64,000 bases of DNA from Streptomyces sp. NBC_01298 (lineage in GTDB: Bacteria; Actinomycetota; Actinomycetes; Streptomycetales; Streptomycetaceae), in NCBI RefSeq assembly GCF_035978755.1, contig NZ_CP108415.1, positions 186,001 to 250,000 of the forward strand, written 5' to 3'. A program made the position numbers and the translations under genes. Shown one piece after another: positions 49,701-53,030 of the stretch. The notes beneath the pieces were generated by a model. That model was not told the DNA's origin. It searched no databases and worked only from the letters and a program-made list of their open reading frames with translations. Numbering within the stretch: the first letter of the stretch is position 1; each line of letters begins with the position of its first letter.

Positions 49701-52249
49701 TCTGCCCGCTCGGGGTCCTTCCAGAGCCAGGCGCGGAAGGCGTCGTTGAGACGGCCGGCCTGCTTGTTGGCGATGGTCGTCGCGGTCATCGCCTCAGCGC
49801 GCAGGCGTGCCTTCTGCTCGCGGGTGGCTTCCTCGGGGAAGTTCGGGACGATGCGTATGGGGCGCTGGTTGAGCAGGGCGGTCGCGAGCTGGACCGCGTT
49901 CATCTCCTCCGTGCCCCACACCTTGGTGGTCATCACGGTCTTCTCGCGACTGCTGGAGAGCGTCCAGGTGGAACCGGCGGCCCGCTCGACCTTGATCGAC
50001 TCATCGCGCAGGGTCTCGCGCAGGAACTCCTGGACGTACGGAGCCGCGACCCATGGGGCTCCGAGCTTGACCCTGATCTCCGCGGGCGGGATGTCGGCGG
50101 GCTGCACGCGGGTGAGCTCGGCGACGTTGACCTGGAAGCGAGGGTCGATGTCGGCGGCGTCCCTGGCCAGGGCGAGCTTGGTGCGGACGTTGCCCGAGAG
50201 GTAGTCGGCTGCCAGCAGCAGGCGCCCGGTATGCGGCTCCTCGAAAACGTCGGTGCCCAGTGCGTTGCGGGCCTGCTCATCGCTCTGGAGGTCGAGGAGG
50301 CGTGCGACGACGCCGAGGCGGATCTCGCCGTGCAGGTCGAGGCTGATCGCCGCGGCTTCGCCGGGCGTGCCGGCCCGGTCGGGGATCTGGCGGGGAGCGG
50401 CGACGCGCTGGGTGAAGATTTCCATCTTCCGCGCGGTGCCGGTCTCCTCGTCGTACTCCTCCAGGGCGTAGACGAGCGGGGAGTGAGGGTCGTCGGCGAA
50501 GCCGCCCTGAGGGTCCGGCACCTGCGACCAGGCCTTGAGCGCGCCGGAGTCCTTGAGTTCGGCGTAGACCTTGCGCAGGTCGGCCAGCGGCTCGCGCAGT
50601 GTGGCGGGCGCCTTCTCGGGATCCCACTTCAGCAGCAGGTCCAGGTCTTCGTCGGTATGAACGCCGTCGCCGAGGTTGTCGATGACGGCCTGCTGCTTGG
50701 ATCCCAGACGCCCGGACACGTCGAGGGCGGCCTCCATGAACTGCTCGGACAACTCCTCCGGCAGGTCATCCCAGGTCGGCTTGCGGGTGCGTTCAACGCG
50801 CTTAAAGCGGGTAATCGGCCCGTACTTGGCGACGTACTCGTCGTAGTGCACGTTGAGCTGGGAGCGCAGGAAGACCAGCCAGCCCTCGTCGGTGTCGGGA
50901 CCGGTCTCGGCGTCGAGGAGATCGGAGACCGCATCGCGGATCTTCAGAAGTGCCGCGAGCTCCTTGCGCTGGGTCTTGGGGCAGGCGTGCGGCTCGCTGT
51001 CCTGCACGCGGGCCGACCAGAACGAGCCGTCCGTCAGCTCCACGATCCGTCCGTCGAACCGAGCGGCGTCCTTGCCGAACAGCTCGTAGGCGTCCGGCCC
51101 CCGCACCTCCTCCTCGCGGCGGACCGGGTTGTCGCTCATGACGAGCCCGGCCTCCACCGCGGCCGCGATCTCCTTCGACAGGGCGCGGTCCAGGGCGGCC
51201 GCTGTGTCGCCGCCGCCGGAGACCACCTCCGGACGGTGCTTGTCGCCCCGGGCGCGACCCGGCTGCAAGGTCCCCAGCACATTCGCCGGGTGCTGAAGGA
51301 AGTAGGCGTTGACGTCCATCGGCTTGCCCTCGACCGACATCGTCTCGGTCTTGGAGAAGGCAGCCCCCCTCTTGTTGTGCGAGGGGGCCTTGCGCCGGAA
51401 CACCAGCAGGTCGGTTGCGACGTCGGTGCCGGCGGCGGCGGCGTGCGCACCGTTGGGCAGCCGGATCGCGCACACGAGGTCGGCGAGCTCGGCCATCTCC
51501 GCGCGCGCGGCCTTGGACGACTTGTCCATCGTGCCGGTGGACGTGATGAACGCTGCCACTCCACCGACGCGCACGGCCTCCAGCGCCTTGATGATGAAGT
51601 GGTCGTGCATCGGGAAGTTGCCAGGGTTGTGCCGGGCGTCGGTCAGCCGCGCTGCGTGGAAAGGGACGTTGCCGATGGCCGCGTCGTACTCCCCCGGCTT
51701 GATCCGGGTGTCCTCGAAGCCCTCGTTGCGGATCCGTGCGCCCGGGTACAGGGCCTGGCTGATGCCGGCGGTCACCGAGTCCAGCTCGACGCCCGTCATT
51801 TGCGTGCCCTCGGGCGCCATGCCGATGAACACGCCGGCACCGCTGCCGGGCTCCAGGACGCGGCCACCCGTGAAGCCCAGGGCCTGCAACGCCCGCCAGA
51901 TGATCTTCACGAACGCTGCATCTGTGTAGTGCGCGTTCAGCGTGGTGCGCCGGGCCTGCGCGTACTCCGCCTCACTCAGCAGGCCGGTGAGCTCGGCCCG
52001 GGCGGCCTCGTACTGGGCCCGGCGGCTCTTGCTGCGCTCCTTGGACGGGTCGAAGACGTTGGGCAGCGCACCCCAGGACGACCACCGCGCCAGGACCCGG
52101 CGCTCATCTTGGGTCGCGGCCCGCTCCTCGGCCTGCAGCACACGCAGGAGCCGGAGTGCCGCGAGGTTGGCTTCCAGACGAGCCATCGGCGCGGCCGGCG
52201 CGAGGTCGTTCTGGCTCTCGGGACGGAACGCCCCCTGCTCGGCCGCCAT
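25790..52249 (-). CDS. Giant 8,819-aa adenine-methylase / SNF2-helicase / UvrD-helicase fusion (DarB-like N-terminus)
   Basis: One uninterrupted 26.5-kb frame, ~0.95 MDa by residue count. Residues 56-66 WSSWGALPNVF precede an N6-adenine methylase fold: motif I VLEPGSGAGV (131-140) and motif IV NVPF (194-197) in place of NPPF/Y. An SNF2-like helicase follows: AHEVGAGKT (Walker A, 905-913), VDEIHNFKN (DExH, from 1076), GASATP, and a motif V/VI region HQRNGRVVRQKNLN. This order is that of DarB-type antirestriction methylase-helicases. Next come ~5,000 residues of helical and beta modules, several duplicated. A full UvrD/FBH1-like helicase spans ~6610-7190: QARAGTGKTTTLKG (AGTGKT 6630-6635), FFDEAQD (D6823), GDSAQAIYGFRG, ATAHKSKGLQW. 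The C-terminus ends in two tandem ~80-residue repeats. Translation is coupled to the 165-aa gene by TAATG. Confidence 0.85.
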   Translation of the reverse strand: MAAEQGAFRPESQNDLAPAAPMARLEANLAALRLLRVLQAEERAATQDERRVLARWSSWGALPNVFDPSKERSKSRRAQYEAARAELTGLLSEAEYAQARRTTLNAHYTDAAFVKIIWRALQALGFTGGRVLEPGSGAGVFIGMAPEGTQMTGVELDSVTAGISQALYPGARIRNEGFEDTRIKPGEYDAAIGNVPFHAARLTDARHNPGNFPMHDHFIIKALEAVRVGGVAAFITSTGTMDKSSKAARAEMAELADLVCAIRLPNGAHAAAAGTDVATDLLVFRRKAPSHNKRGAAFSKTETMSVEGKPMDVNAYFLQHPANVLGTLQPGRARGDKHRPEVVSGGGDTAAALDRALSKEIAAAVEAGLVMSDNPVRREEEVRGPDAYELFGKDAARFDGRIVELTDGSFWSARVQDSEPHACPKTQRKELAALLKIRDAVSDLLDAETGPDTDEGWLVFLRSQLNVHYDEYVAKYGPITRFKRVERTRKPTWDDLPEELSEQFMEAALDVSGRLGSKQQAVIDNLGDGVHTDEDLDLLLKWDPEKAPATLREPLADLRKVYAELKDSGALKAWSQVPDPQGGFADDPHSPLVYALEEYDEETGTARKMEIFTQRVAAPRQIPDRAGTPGEAAAISLDLHGEIRLGVVARLLDLQSDEQARNALGTDVFEEPHTGRLLLAADYLSGNVRTKLALARDAADIDPRFQVNVAELTRVQPADIPPAEIRVKLGAPWVAAPYVQEFLRETLRDESIKVERAAGSTWTLSSSREKTVMTTKVWGTEEMNAVQLATALLNQRPIRIVPNFPEEATREQKARLRAEAMTATTIANKQAGRLNDAFRAWLWKDPERAESLASLYNSRFNSIVLRNYDDVPEMAFPGLSTTFTPRPHQRAAVARILNEPAALLAHEVGAGKTLEMSMGAMELRRLGLARKPAIVVPNHMAEQWTREFLQAYPGAKVLTASTKDLSSRRKRKRFAAKAATGDWDAVIMTYGVMRAIPLSAGEHQTYIDNQLAEFERDLSRRRAKLIAAGEDPDKDDTVKEVEGKKLVREQALKQRMRSIADSGLSWEQLGIDYLFVDEIHNFKNLYNPSNNAGLSIAGSIRATDLHMKLEYMRRTYGARVITGASATPVVNSIAEAYVWMKLLRPDILEDEGLENFDDWVANHAEVDTRIEIAPEGGLQTKSRFARFTNMPELLTAWWVPTDVKTAEDLGLPTPEVVGGGPQMVNCPPTSVHAEIAEEAKRRASLIRSRAVDPSEDNMLKLASWMRQGALDPRLIGYALEPDEQTKISIAAQKIADLYHQHKNDIYQGPKDAVPDELPGSLQLVFADLGTPSKEALRQGKWTVYDGLFMELAALGVPTDGIRFMQEAKSDREKAALFRDCRNGKVSVLIGSTETMGTGTNVQRRAIAVHHLDCPWRPVDLHQRNGRVVRQKNLNYDLGRPVHVYNYVTENSFDAYVWQLVLGKAKFIQQLMSGKITDRTIEDIAMDDLDYMLEAVSMGAGDSRLMAIGTLTNEILGMEADKHAHNAAQEGLKYTIRTETLRAEQLQTKIELLTAIVGDATTPGTRRSTRDTAFHISVDGRSYTKRKDAAFALAYALTGAVEEMTGKRGHLPVEVGVLGGVPVFARLDFLDLRLNFGAGQDVVVDIKKLRNEPGSVSGTLQSLEYRLAHLEDDLAVAKSERAHALSEIENAEAHLGGDFHDDDNLAKAQAELAVLMAELESEAAPSRSGPEGAVPSYATAGAEDVVVSAGSGGGGGGRSSRRSRRSSGAGGGADGASAGSGGEQDEQEAFTHYTDRLGTLIAERILAEALAAVVQSHPGLATAPGGRKLATAVERLEEESLNMRRQRLEGRPLTPVASIVAPHLWRQAIAEATDALGRNPAATDLKRLDRLAALHEQRWTATLSDPAALARWEDSNEPDPDPGGAEDGREYVRLDDLSLDGKYLLGNEPMAAHALLRRLMDTSPAVLSVTSQGRHLRTRLRDGDRWEAVSNDARTTGLARRPATPTAGTAAQHSDAQDSTVPEPPQETRDMQGEPAQTPEAQPAAAPDSTPDTPAPVPAPVLPFPNQRAWSNALHQVEGASVTLLAASHQIWDLHTVPAAFNRLRHKLHAAIAAHEDRDFHDAEASLAASLTEAERLLKTLKGRDRTIMQEPLRAFSDLAKDFLARHRATLERREVEDGAAHRIDAESRAQMEEFIREWAANNQELIAALDRGDEETFRALVNAATTEETTPQASQPDPEPVPEPAPAPVVAPQPDRDTPRQPEDVRAYPRPEETWEFGDGRAQPFGTTAFDTPNSSADRLHQSYAQWTLEYGQDIAEDLQPALSAFHAEWAAAKAVPADDWASQLMAYTRAERATLRLAAHDLGGYRAAPRLRHLARTAATHTERLALTTPDLSQAWIQSLAAGWPRFHAPQEISEALEAMERAAGRTHNVDGTAKADPQLNPALLATARTPQTAAAHLAAMHNLAQAAQPKSGTLATYVGRLAATLQADPELAETACTTGPRPVAVPYRALAPAPPFATAAGAPDHKALQAAHETVTSWAKRVAAAARPHRSAAERQLAQLTQTIQRLPLGPTAGQIDAAWPHLLGAVADLARQVSKEWDDEGWSPNARQDLPALGTSAMRLARRLHTHLIETDGRLDDELAALTAEALADRQLREALGTPASPLTGYAGVPFAPAMVDWVRERAGAMSPLLKHALAADATGNGWVGAFGRLAHTVTEQATAQTPASQGGRLPVPTLWEQHAAEVDELLDHAADDERLTGWLIDNNPDEIRDTIRERVDDLVFRMVEDRTESPFSQAYFNGSFVTRDVLVSHVTAQTAQTARLAMLPEPATLYVVRRGAELVVCRGADLEQVLGDGYTLRLSANRLDGWTIGTPERKRAGTVGALADQDQALRFTAAAGHLTPDAARALLHDNQHDWPGLLQLDEPLQAALIDHAAAGSPAAASATGVVAVGAPDAEEWLVGLPAPTPYAPGAVDGTDAAAALVADVQDWLGQNGPVARSIDAWSGNAAPEAWAAAAATPPAAQDQDGWQHWLAMASAHLHLEELHTQWSSSPLTRPEPARLAELRVLLRRSDNYLARAAQRPVAAPAPAASGTEARPAAPYASVEEAVQEDARVKQWWRELVADRVGPVSIAFDHNTSPYPRIHALLGDRWHDGDPARYLAALTHASQLAMERAAIREETDPAIAQARVPDWYTVAHGLNHHTRRWAATLATAPATTREAARHIHALRLNADTVEPGMPPTSPKDMAPAYTRFLDRARELASTDLLRSQERSSERLLHHLLTLVAGEYPEPQARPELPALLNHISRIAGEVATEQADEGRRHPQLENLRTLGASAASRARTLQSALDQAHPDVERELAALAELALADQALMSTVHYTSSEAGVLPYAPALWLWLQDREDSMSPRLKRVLDGNVTPVALVGAFGALWERLLEAAPSTGTAPAPLPDAGTPVPDAWAQWPDEIAALADAASSDIDLRLRLAPGRPENQDDLVAVWTEQHAERHAQDSWPATMLAQYFDENAAPSEMLHAYLRTELVARLAAAQPSTPPDAAVEAALPAAAIRAWRLDNPRGMGESEDAYPDQAAARDGALKLAAALGNWTRAWGGEQYRAEKSIKEIADQAAAALWADALTGPIGAHPDAGRLTVQIADLASEFLVQLEDDSRNHPAAYQLTDAAYDHAARMHATTVALADGMWPTGTAIAEQQQALELAQSIARVMPASQLLRRVGADPLEATATYTAAEVYALALQPGASAPDEESGALRLAVGDDQLLLEPVGANESAAASGRRNPPGVTLQELGEAVEAISGPITTPEEARALEQALEALLTATLAHLGSHFADPQHFQATRDRLAGIRGVDGWQEQAAHAERLADTARAVRRELEDTLGRPRTRHAAVPAHHALTLLADAADSVSEKLLPNVPLARAGMQYSDESFLRDQRQISALAYLSQHLTADAEPAEETRLLAEALRIRDEHYAVGDFAGELNRHRLLAVAAQGLATAAEGNRAEWAQALHDAVRHHTDRLARHLAWTTTDGATRPARVPHKPAPAPSAPAAQTQTAAAQRELLGLVRQVVAESDNPYRVGLATVVLAALLDAETRNVAYSDHATLRAFADEALDFADSRRRNRDAGGAEIAAVAHMARSHAENLAELAEASSTLGPAVPYDGQETAATARTAAPSAASSDASGQDSAGAGEAQGPSGDAGVPAAGGNGGRDHTPPPAPGGNDEPEQPQDGPAPAFTQRRHIREPRRALSEAVRRLTQAAYFRQRSDSPGAEAEVRTALAAYSRASLEQPLAFHDAVEELTTALRALGGAWPLQDVPKDAAQALSAAVGAAGELRDRWLATAASAAWEDLFEGTPRPALNSQGEAASQNTPARAETLAAGLPGMRLTELHAVIQESVVGWGADGQPNAASSPLTAFVRLMDDPAQWQAWQDELVASGRGLWLGGPRRAEALRDVERIDPAPEGIQISTNGTAQRPAMKAVIRWAEVPAWIALGLTEGRRGELLAAAAAMEGTAPGTPEHQEAGERLDRASLEVWKAMKADGTPIATALAAAWNRYTATPAQESDSLFDLPAAEPEGGAFPNAAQWTRSTNDVITTAWDAIAHPHWPATGQTQALIEAFAAFRSATTPHDTVYSSLLLKQAAENAGLAGTLPPQLQIIMAAFTRAAARHADRMAATAWGEQWARVFPSSIALWREDPFLMPRLGYPDPRGLSPTAQSPEPLGESEAGGFEPVATPDGQPAYSVDSAPGFRLMAEPSIWHGPAYTLHAPDDQVIATLVEEGGGWHTVMGDTLPGQSADQVTVLPTQRRGHGNLQAAVLNALRVWTLDGGQPNPWPATYLDRVSLLQAFADLRGFPDALRAAGRRAWPLSFENQPALARVLDGLEQLDTGDRNSPEDTRTQDQADALERLLPDLVSLRRHLDQSGQSSSDLHALVTVLAGHANEMPARLRATAATAPTQQTVPAPAAPAPQEEAAAEEAQQSPTPTDEAEAPIAEGAEWAPEFSVPATVTQLWNTAKARGWTMTRETQGTGYSQNLVVDVEAETDRGRWAFTLRWSIRGGRFSADKMRSQARWADGRAGKRGGTVHPTITEVLNVMNQYPAVAEATEPEAAATGTETVPGAAEQLTADTAVAAGETNETAQQAAESTESVALEADEPAAPQQSPNDATEIPGMPGYWWRMDPPREYDPYSDMARDDSERITVGLGADVIGYGNSPFRNKVNWTISVGGNYQPGGRTASGSAALIAERHQALQEATQQTGPRPAEQVWIWHETTAGGRTHVYGVQDSDSDVLAELRAHNFKKAPSHGAYVQASNVSPEQRAYQTGQFVRGMLRYNRSVAVHYTQDGGAPADPTLPELGLEQRQDLDRLTRTTGGREWSPVEFKIGDHVLLAGDASWWQPVTELHTNDLSTGLHTKPYGAILALRRGHDLITAADPVGEITTARPGTSLIRDASTDILDAEAAKLDLPLADEAHRPFVEARSAQIEEARERRAGKLAARERLRLTLQSLHTDTAELKRLGGKLLSNEWGEPLGALFNNDKRSEPIEVKPKSRKWFVVDLDGRVIVARETKSAAEGDAIRFEDRLHEIAPVGWRRGAWAQVGRGSSIRVPEAGGRALTAETWSPAFTVERVERLADGSVVIDGARDGDAVTYRLSAGMAVAGPLREAVGHLALPPEAIVTRIARPALREALARPHTMVQIPMFGYATLHSAIKAVRDASDAIRSRPTPLAKLREQVASARKALLSLAEVADRDGLEEIASRARTSADLTDYWYQQLADIDAAAARLSAVTVIYPEVTDSQELEGAAALTQAAAAVTPVSDDRQEAAAGRPWTQMSPEDFDSEAAPAAQEPTAQASGQMAIDAQGAISDNTPPAGAPTELSDYDALLLGGRARAEGLAARASLAEHTSDGPAVTRVLLDGEQIGAVTARPDGSYIATGIDGASRREPFESKVGAAAAVVEDFDIREANREEQAGLTPQAAALEQQALTPPEELPADAQPLPDRPGYHQAIGHEHTVVYGPDNAVVGQVENRAFGQGKHRTTYADQPVTPRDTVARSVDHLADIHATLNGPTKNFEHRKVWIEHHPDHTRVWGVSHEHRFLVFALEVAGGPRGFNRQKTSPDPRSGLYCHTMPANMSLKTRTQRVEALRALAAGRGRELPVFESRTAREEADGVTETPMVAPVNAALRFTAIPQIGSGEPFTQTRDVLGLLGELRSEYNRGLRYSPEWQRMLSATPDGRADARRLEAALESVRDQGLFAVVQPTTVALALELARATTAVQDRLLAEGERTLHGRVANIGLLATQLAERTVATVQLPDTWQTVFKTTVADDSPLSDYQRVRAIAKLHWWTVTGSGFETIEGTHAAQGFMNVQRIMLNELPETVDSFQEAGQRLDTLLAAVSSLHQVLRDLPAHSHPDIEAALREMSTQARLAINNLRTTSPATRRAKPDDAITATERQAPEAPTQEQGRGPNDDVQDAGVDSQGRPRTYERVPLAGGGWEIFLFQASGGSSLCTLTQDTDGFRAQYSGVEGRGSTWREAVAAYVDAQQVANELRAGATPQPLDVTAPVNREAEAEQREADNLTPRVVLPAAAEGAPSDDEWAAIDTAARAQEAFAPTRQQELIYEATAGRGLDVAVQARAGTGKTTTLKGIARRMPGKRIVYLAFGRAVADEAKQAKAKGEFPRNVEPMTANAMAMRAVGDPFKHRMPNDEKDNRYKRQPPAEVANLFGVPDLKVGKGRLRREQGAYRARGLVDAWCLSNDAEMGPEHVELADWMVEEGWTQKQLFGVLKPWAEQMWADITNPAGRLTYSHDYIVKQWALAGYAIDADVIFFDEAQDINPVMDGVVRAASASGVQTIVVGDSAQAIYGFRGAEDSLQNFPVDVTLPLTESHRFGPAVADIANRFLHLAGERPDLVGTERQASRLDKLQVADAVLVRTNADVVAETLAALDAGKRVAVIGGLDDIAKIVRAARDLQEGKKTFHQDLAGFATWDEVVNFVEEHKKAAGSFRTLVRLIDDDESGKLDRLIAAAGLLSQRIQITREEGSLYLYGTDWEDLELRDWLKERRRNGFGKFYYDKPNTRWRFDPSWRSHQGVDLDDVEAAVRAFIGDMDADLQADYSDEPGEIVGQHASPDVVIATAHKSKGLQWQSVRIAGDWRTPDYVDGRIDPETIPEPEELRLQYVTVTRAQEVLDAGPLSYIFDAVPDEDLARALPPGHSLVPAPRPTAVTPSAPAADAAAATPASPDTPPAQETFKVVKPAEAKALSGPDDTLWWGGRAAGREKALKKPIRARLTIGARGVVDVKNAATGEHIDRIRTGTPFFAAPVAHQTDPAATPTPDTPRPESAQPATTTTPPEPASSPAFQVRDQATSAGRRWAVVDAATGEVVWVSQGATPTACLYDVKADADGMLEALVLAPDLRTEAPARPELDTEVSRAGDVLPPTLGRVIAKVSHDTSLWVKVEIPTEAGTTRVVTLWNPAGAGLVQVGQSVYASGTLGEPGVFRGRTETPVEGGTVEGEEAAHDRLHRAAAAPDGWMPADPAVLAEQLHIGDRVRIVDAHHPAHAVGDADDYELELLYSTVTILSTDGDEYTATAGDGRTVTFTLDDVAAVPATSAPTTTPKEQAEDVAQGQDVTAGLFDDLRKLPYAQRSNRWSPEELQPNSDRRVEVLLRTGEWTQVAACNQHNLRDSRGRFHGLEEVMAWRDGTQLVTLLDQPNITGEEPQNHPAPSAAQQPAPRPPLISRPVQSMLAEELEERARLLDEWINEHTPSGDTGLSVRAVQQRDQMRAELTHRRNQEADAAKASDWNGFSDELGDLDLEPVDLFGSIQEVRRDGTLLGTVTVDSNGYRFQATGARAADNTLYDSPEGAAVALARQVDTPPSAPAPAPAPPARKRRKPPAGPAPRFLVTAEDGPDASPNMLLKAHLRSRRVDPADPDQLGQRKLTEDCHRHGAEHAGTHLSKGGRLAILTIGAENYELRAPDRLTKVFGPWGVKIRTRERANAIAAALESIRDEQGRIFPWDAPHVIPRGMHFRDQDGNDMVTAIRRALVLHGLDEPDGRYARAYEKQTGKRLEAPELPAADPEPAPVERDPAAPEDDVFDITTVKRLGEIAGPDGTFWWKGEVSNPRQGTGPRTNLLPLTVPRRVRVAESDDEKGASIGWFKVLDADTGEHFDNIRSTSYVLVAAPRDLANDDDEDRRRSAGQRFSSVGQVRTYLVGPATIKGISGQRRSELRRLAKNRELVELTADGQFVIRQTGETYEVIPVGSGLDFDGMLPDLYLTPRVRDAFEVTPQPLGNLPSLEEAHAFAARVVQLTDTAGQRIDWSDPALALRLTSAGIAHMGHQLLRERALFDRENGRDDSPSDAMWKLFEPRPERAAEPEADHRWADQLTERDWAWLFIDDRKPREIISTTPTELGTVILTLDDDSTWHFPQNMPVEHPGDSIVLDSTGQPIGLSIDRAWVSDDDLIEFDIDADLLPSSPASADADPATGVTRVRGRAKVTHQHPHGGGERTYLLDATLVSGDNVRPAPVDIVTAAFELPPTVHRLSARAPLAPQAASSATPVARPIPRPHHEPEAPTAADLQDPAQETNAPRFHGLAEGEALRQSLIDLIDDPEAPATPTEHAVLDGTPLYVRVTNSPTNGRILQFGFDPTAPQAAAHFTRSDLGGATARQILHAILTRRPQEPRPEPGPIQAEQIRADFLRLLDNPAAPVEPTLHGTLNGVLPVYVAVTPDPQHHEVVRFGFDPSGPAAAQFTRAELQGTSNDKIIAGIERYGAVHVQHALQASRVLSQFKAGAKARQASRPQGPFVQLDGQENREHMRQSTNAQSMR
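25960..26475 (-). repeat. Tandem ~80-residue repeat at the C-terminus of the 8,819-aa protein
   Basis: Copy 1 (26245-26475): SLIDLIDDPEAPATPTEH, LDGTPLYVRVTN, LQFGFDPTAPQAAAHFTRSD. Copy 2 (25960-26196): DFLRLLDNPAAPVEPTLHG, LNGVLPVYVAVTP, VRFGFDPSGPAAAQFTRAEL. The two are adjacent with a short Pro/Glu linker. Probably a small alpha/beta domain; function unknown. Confidence 0.75.
27722..30495 (-). repeat. Duplicated W-W-x-G / TGEH beta module after the UvrD helicase
   Basis: First copy (30303-30495): DDTLWWGGRAAG, VVDVKNAATGEHIDRIRTG, PFFAAP. Second copy (27722-27955): DGTFWWKGEVS, GWFKVLDADTGEHFDNIRST, YVLVAAP. Order and spacing are kept, so these are copies of one small beta-rich domain, not recognised by name. 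Confidence 0.65.
33800..36750 (-). repeat. Two related PGY...W-I-x-H domains (DUF3560-like) in the 8,819-aa protein
   Basis: Copy nearer the N-terminus (~36280-36750): MPGYWWRMDPP, ADVIGYGNSPFRNK, QVWIWHETTAGGRTHVYGVQ, APSHGAYVQASN. Second copy (~33800-34290): RPGYHQAIGHEHTVVYGPDN, VENRAFGQGKHR, KVWIEHHPDHTRVWGV, SGLYCHTMPANM. The 'V-W-I-x-H ... T-x-V-x-G-V ... G-x-Y' pattern resembles the N-terminal part of actinobacterial DUF3560-containing proteins. Homology between the copies is clear in order; the family assignment is tentative. Confidence 0.45.
41627..44545 (-). repeat. Duplicated ~270-residue helical module inside the 8,819-aa protein
   Basis: Unit A (43773-44545) and unit B (41627-42420) align over their length: DLARQVSKEWDDEGW / EVATEQADEGR; DDELAALTAEALADRQL / ERELAALAELALADQAL; VPFAPAMVDWVRERAGAMSP / LPYAPALWLWLQDREDSMSP; GWVGAFGRL / ALVGAFGAL; SPFSQAYFNGSFVTRDVL / SWPATMLAQYFDENAAPSEML. 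About 1.35 kb of other sequence separates them. The protein has therefore grown by internal duplication. Confidence 0.75.
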
Positions 52250-52746
52250 TACAGCAGTCCCTCGGAGCGCAGGGCCTCATCCGACAGGCCAGCCAGTTCC
52301 AGCAGCCGCGGAACGGCTCCGGCGCGCAGTCGCGCCCTCTCCTCAGCGCTGAACGCCGCAGCCCGGGTCCGTCCCGCGATCAATTCCAGGAGGTGGAACT
52401 CACGCCACTGCTCCTCGTCAAGTTCCTCCGGTGACAGGAACGGGTCGTCGCCCATGCCCGGGTCGTTGTCGGCTGGCAGGAGCACGAGCTCGCGAAGGAC
52501 CTCGCCCTCGATCTCCCACCTCGACTGGGTGAGACGGGCCAGCCGCTCCAGGTGGGACTCCCCCACCACGGTCGAGACAGCCATGCGCTGGCTCGTCCAG
52601 CGCTCCTGTACCTCACGCTGGACATCCACGCCGAGCGAGGTGAAGAACTCTTCAGGGTTCGCCAGCTCGGCAACATGCTGGGGGCGGTGGTCCTGCCAGT
52701 GCTGCTCCGCGATCCGCCCGTACTGATTCACTCCACCACTCCCCAC
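52249..52746 (-). CDS. 165-aa protein heading the giant operon
   Basis: An acidic, helical cytosolic protein I do not recognise. The annotated GTG at 52746 lacks an SD; GTG 52731 (MNQYGRIAEQHWQDHRPQHV) has GGGAG at better spacing and may be the true start. Segments QYGRIAEQHWQDHRPQHVAE and NPEEFFTSLGVDVQREVQE suggest a small conserved module, followed by PADNDPGMGDDPFLSPEELD. Its TAA overlaps the ATG of the 8,819-residue gene by one base (TAATG), so the two are translationally coupled and the product is probably made in step with the giant protein, as an N-terminal partner or chaperone. First gene of the minus-strand operon; the promoter should lie in 52747-53000. Confidence 0.6.
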   Translation of the reverse strand: MGSGGVNQYGRIAEQHWQDHRPQHVAELANPEEFFTSLGVDVQREVQERWTSQRMAVSTVVGESHLERLARLTQSRWEIEGEVLRELVLLPADNDPGMGDDPFLSPEELDEEQWREFHLLELIAGRTRAAAFSAEERARLRAGAVPRLLELAGLSDEALRSEGLL

Positions 52747-53030
52747 GTCCCGTGGGCAGCGCAGAGGTACCAGTTCTCTTGCAGTTCCTTCCTGCGCTAC
52801 CAGAGCCGATGGTTCGAGTTGAGCGGCGCCCCGAACGAAGTGGAGACGCTAGGTTCCGCCGGGCGGGAACCGAGTCCCCATGATCTTGTTGGCGCTCCCT
52901 TCCTGCGGAATGGGTGACGGACGAACCCTGGTCACAGAGCGCGGCCGAAAGGGCGCGTTCGTGTGTCGGGAGCGGGTTCGAGAATCAGGCTGGTCTTGGT
53001 CGTTGGCAACCTGCTAGCCGGTGGATATCC

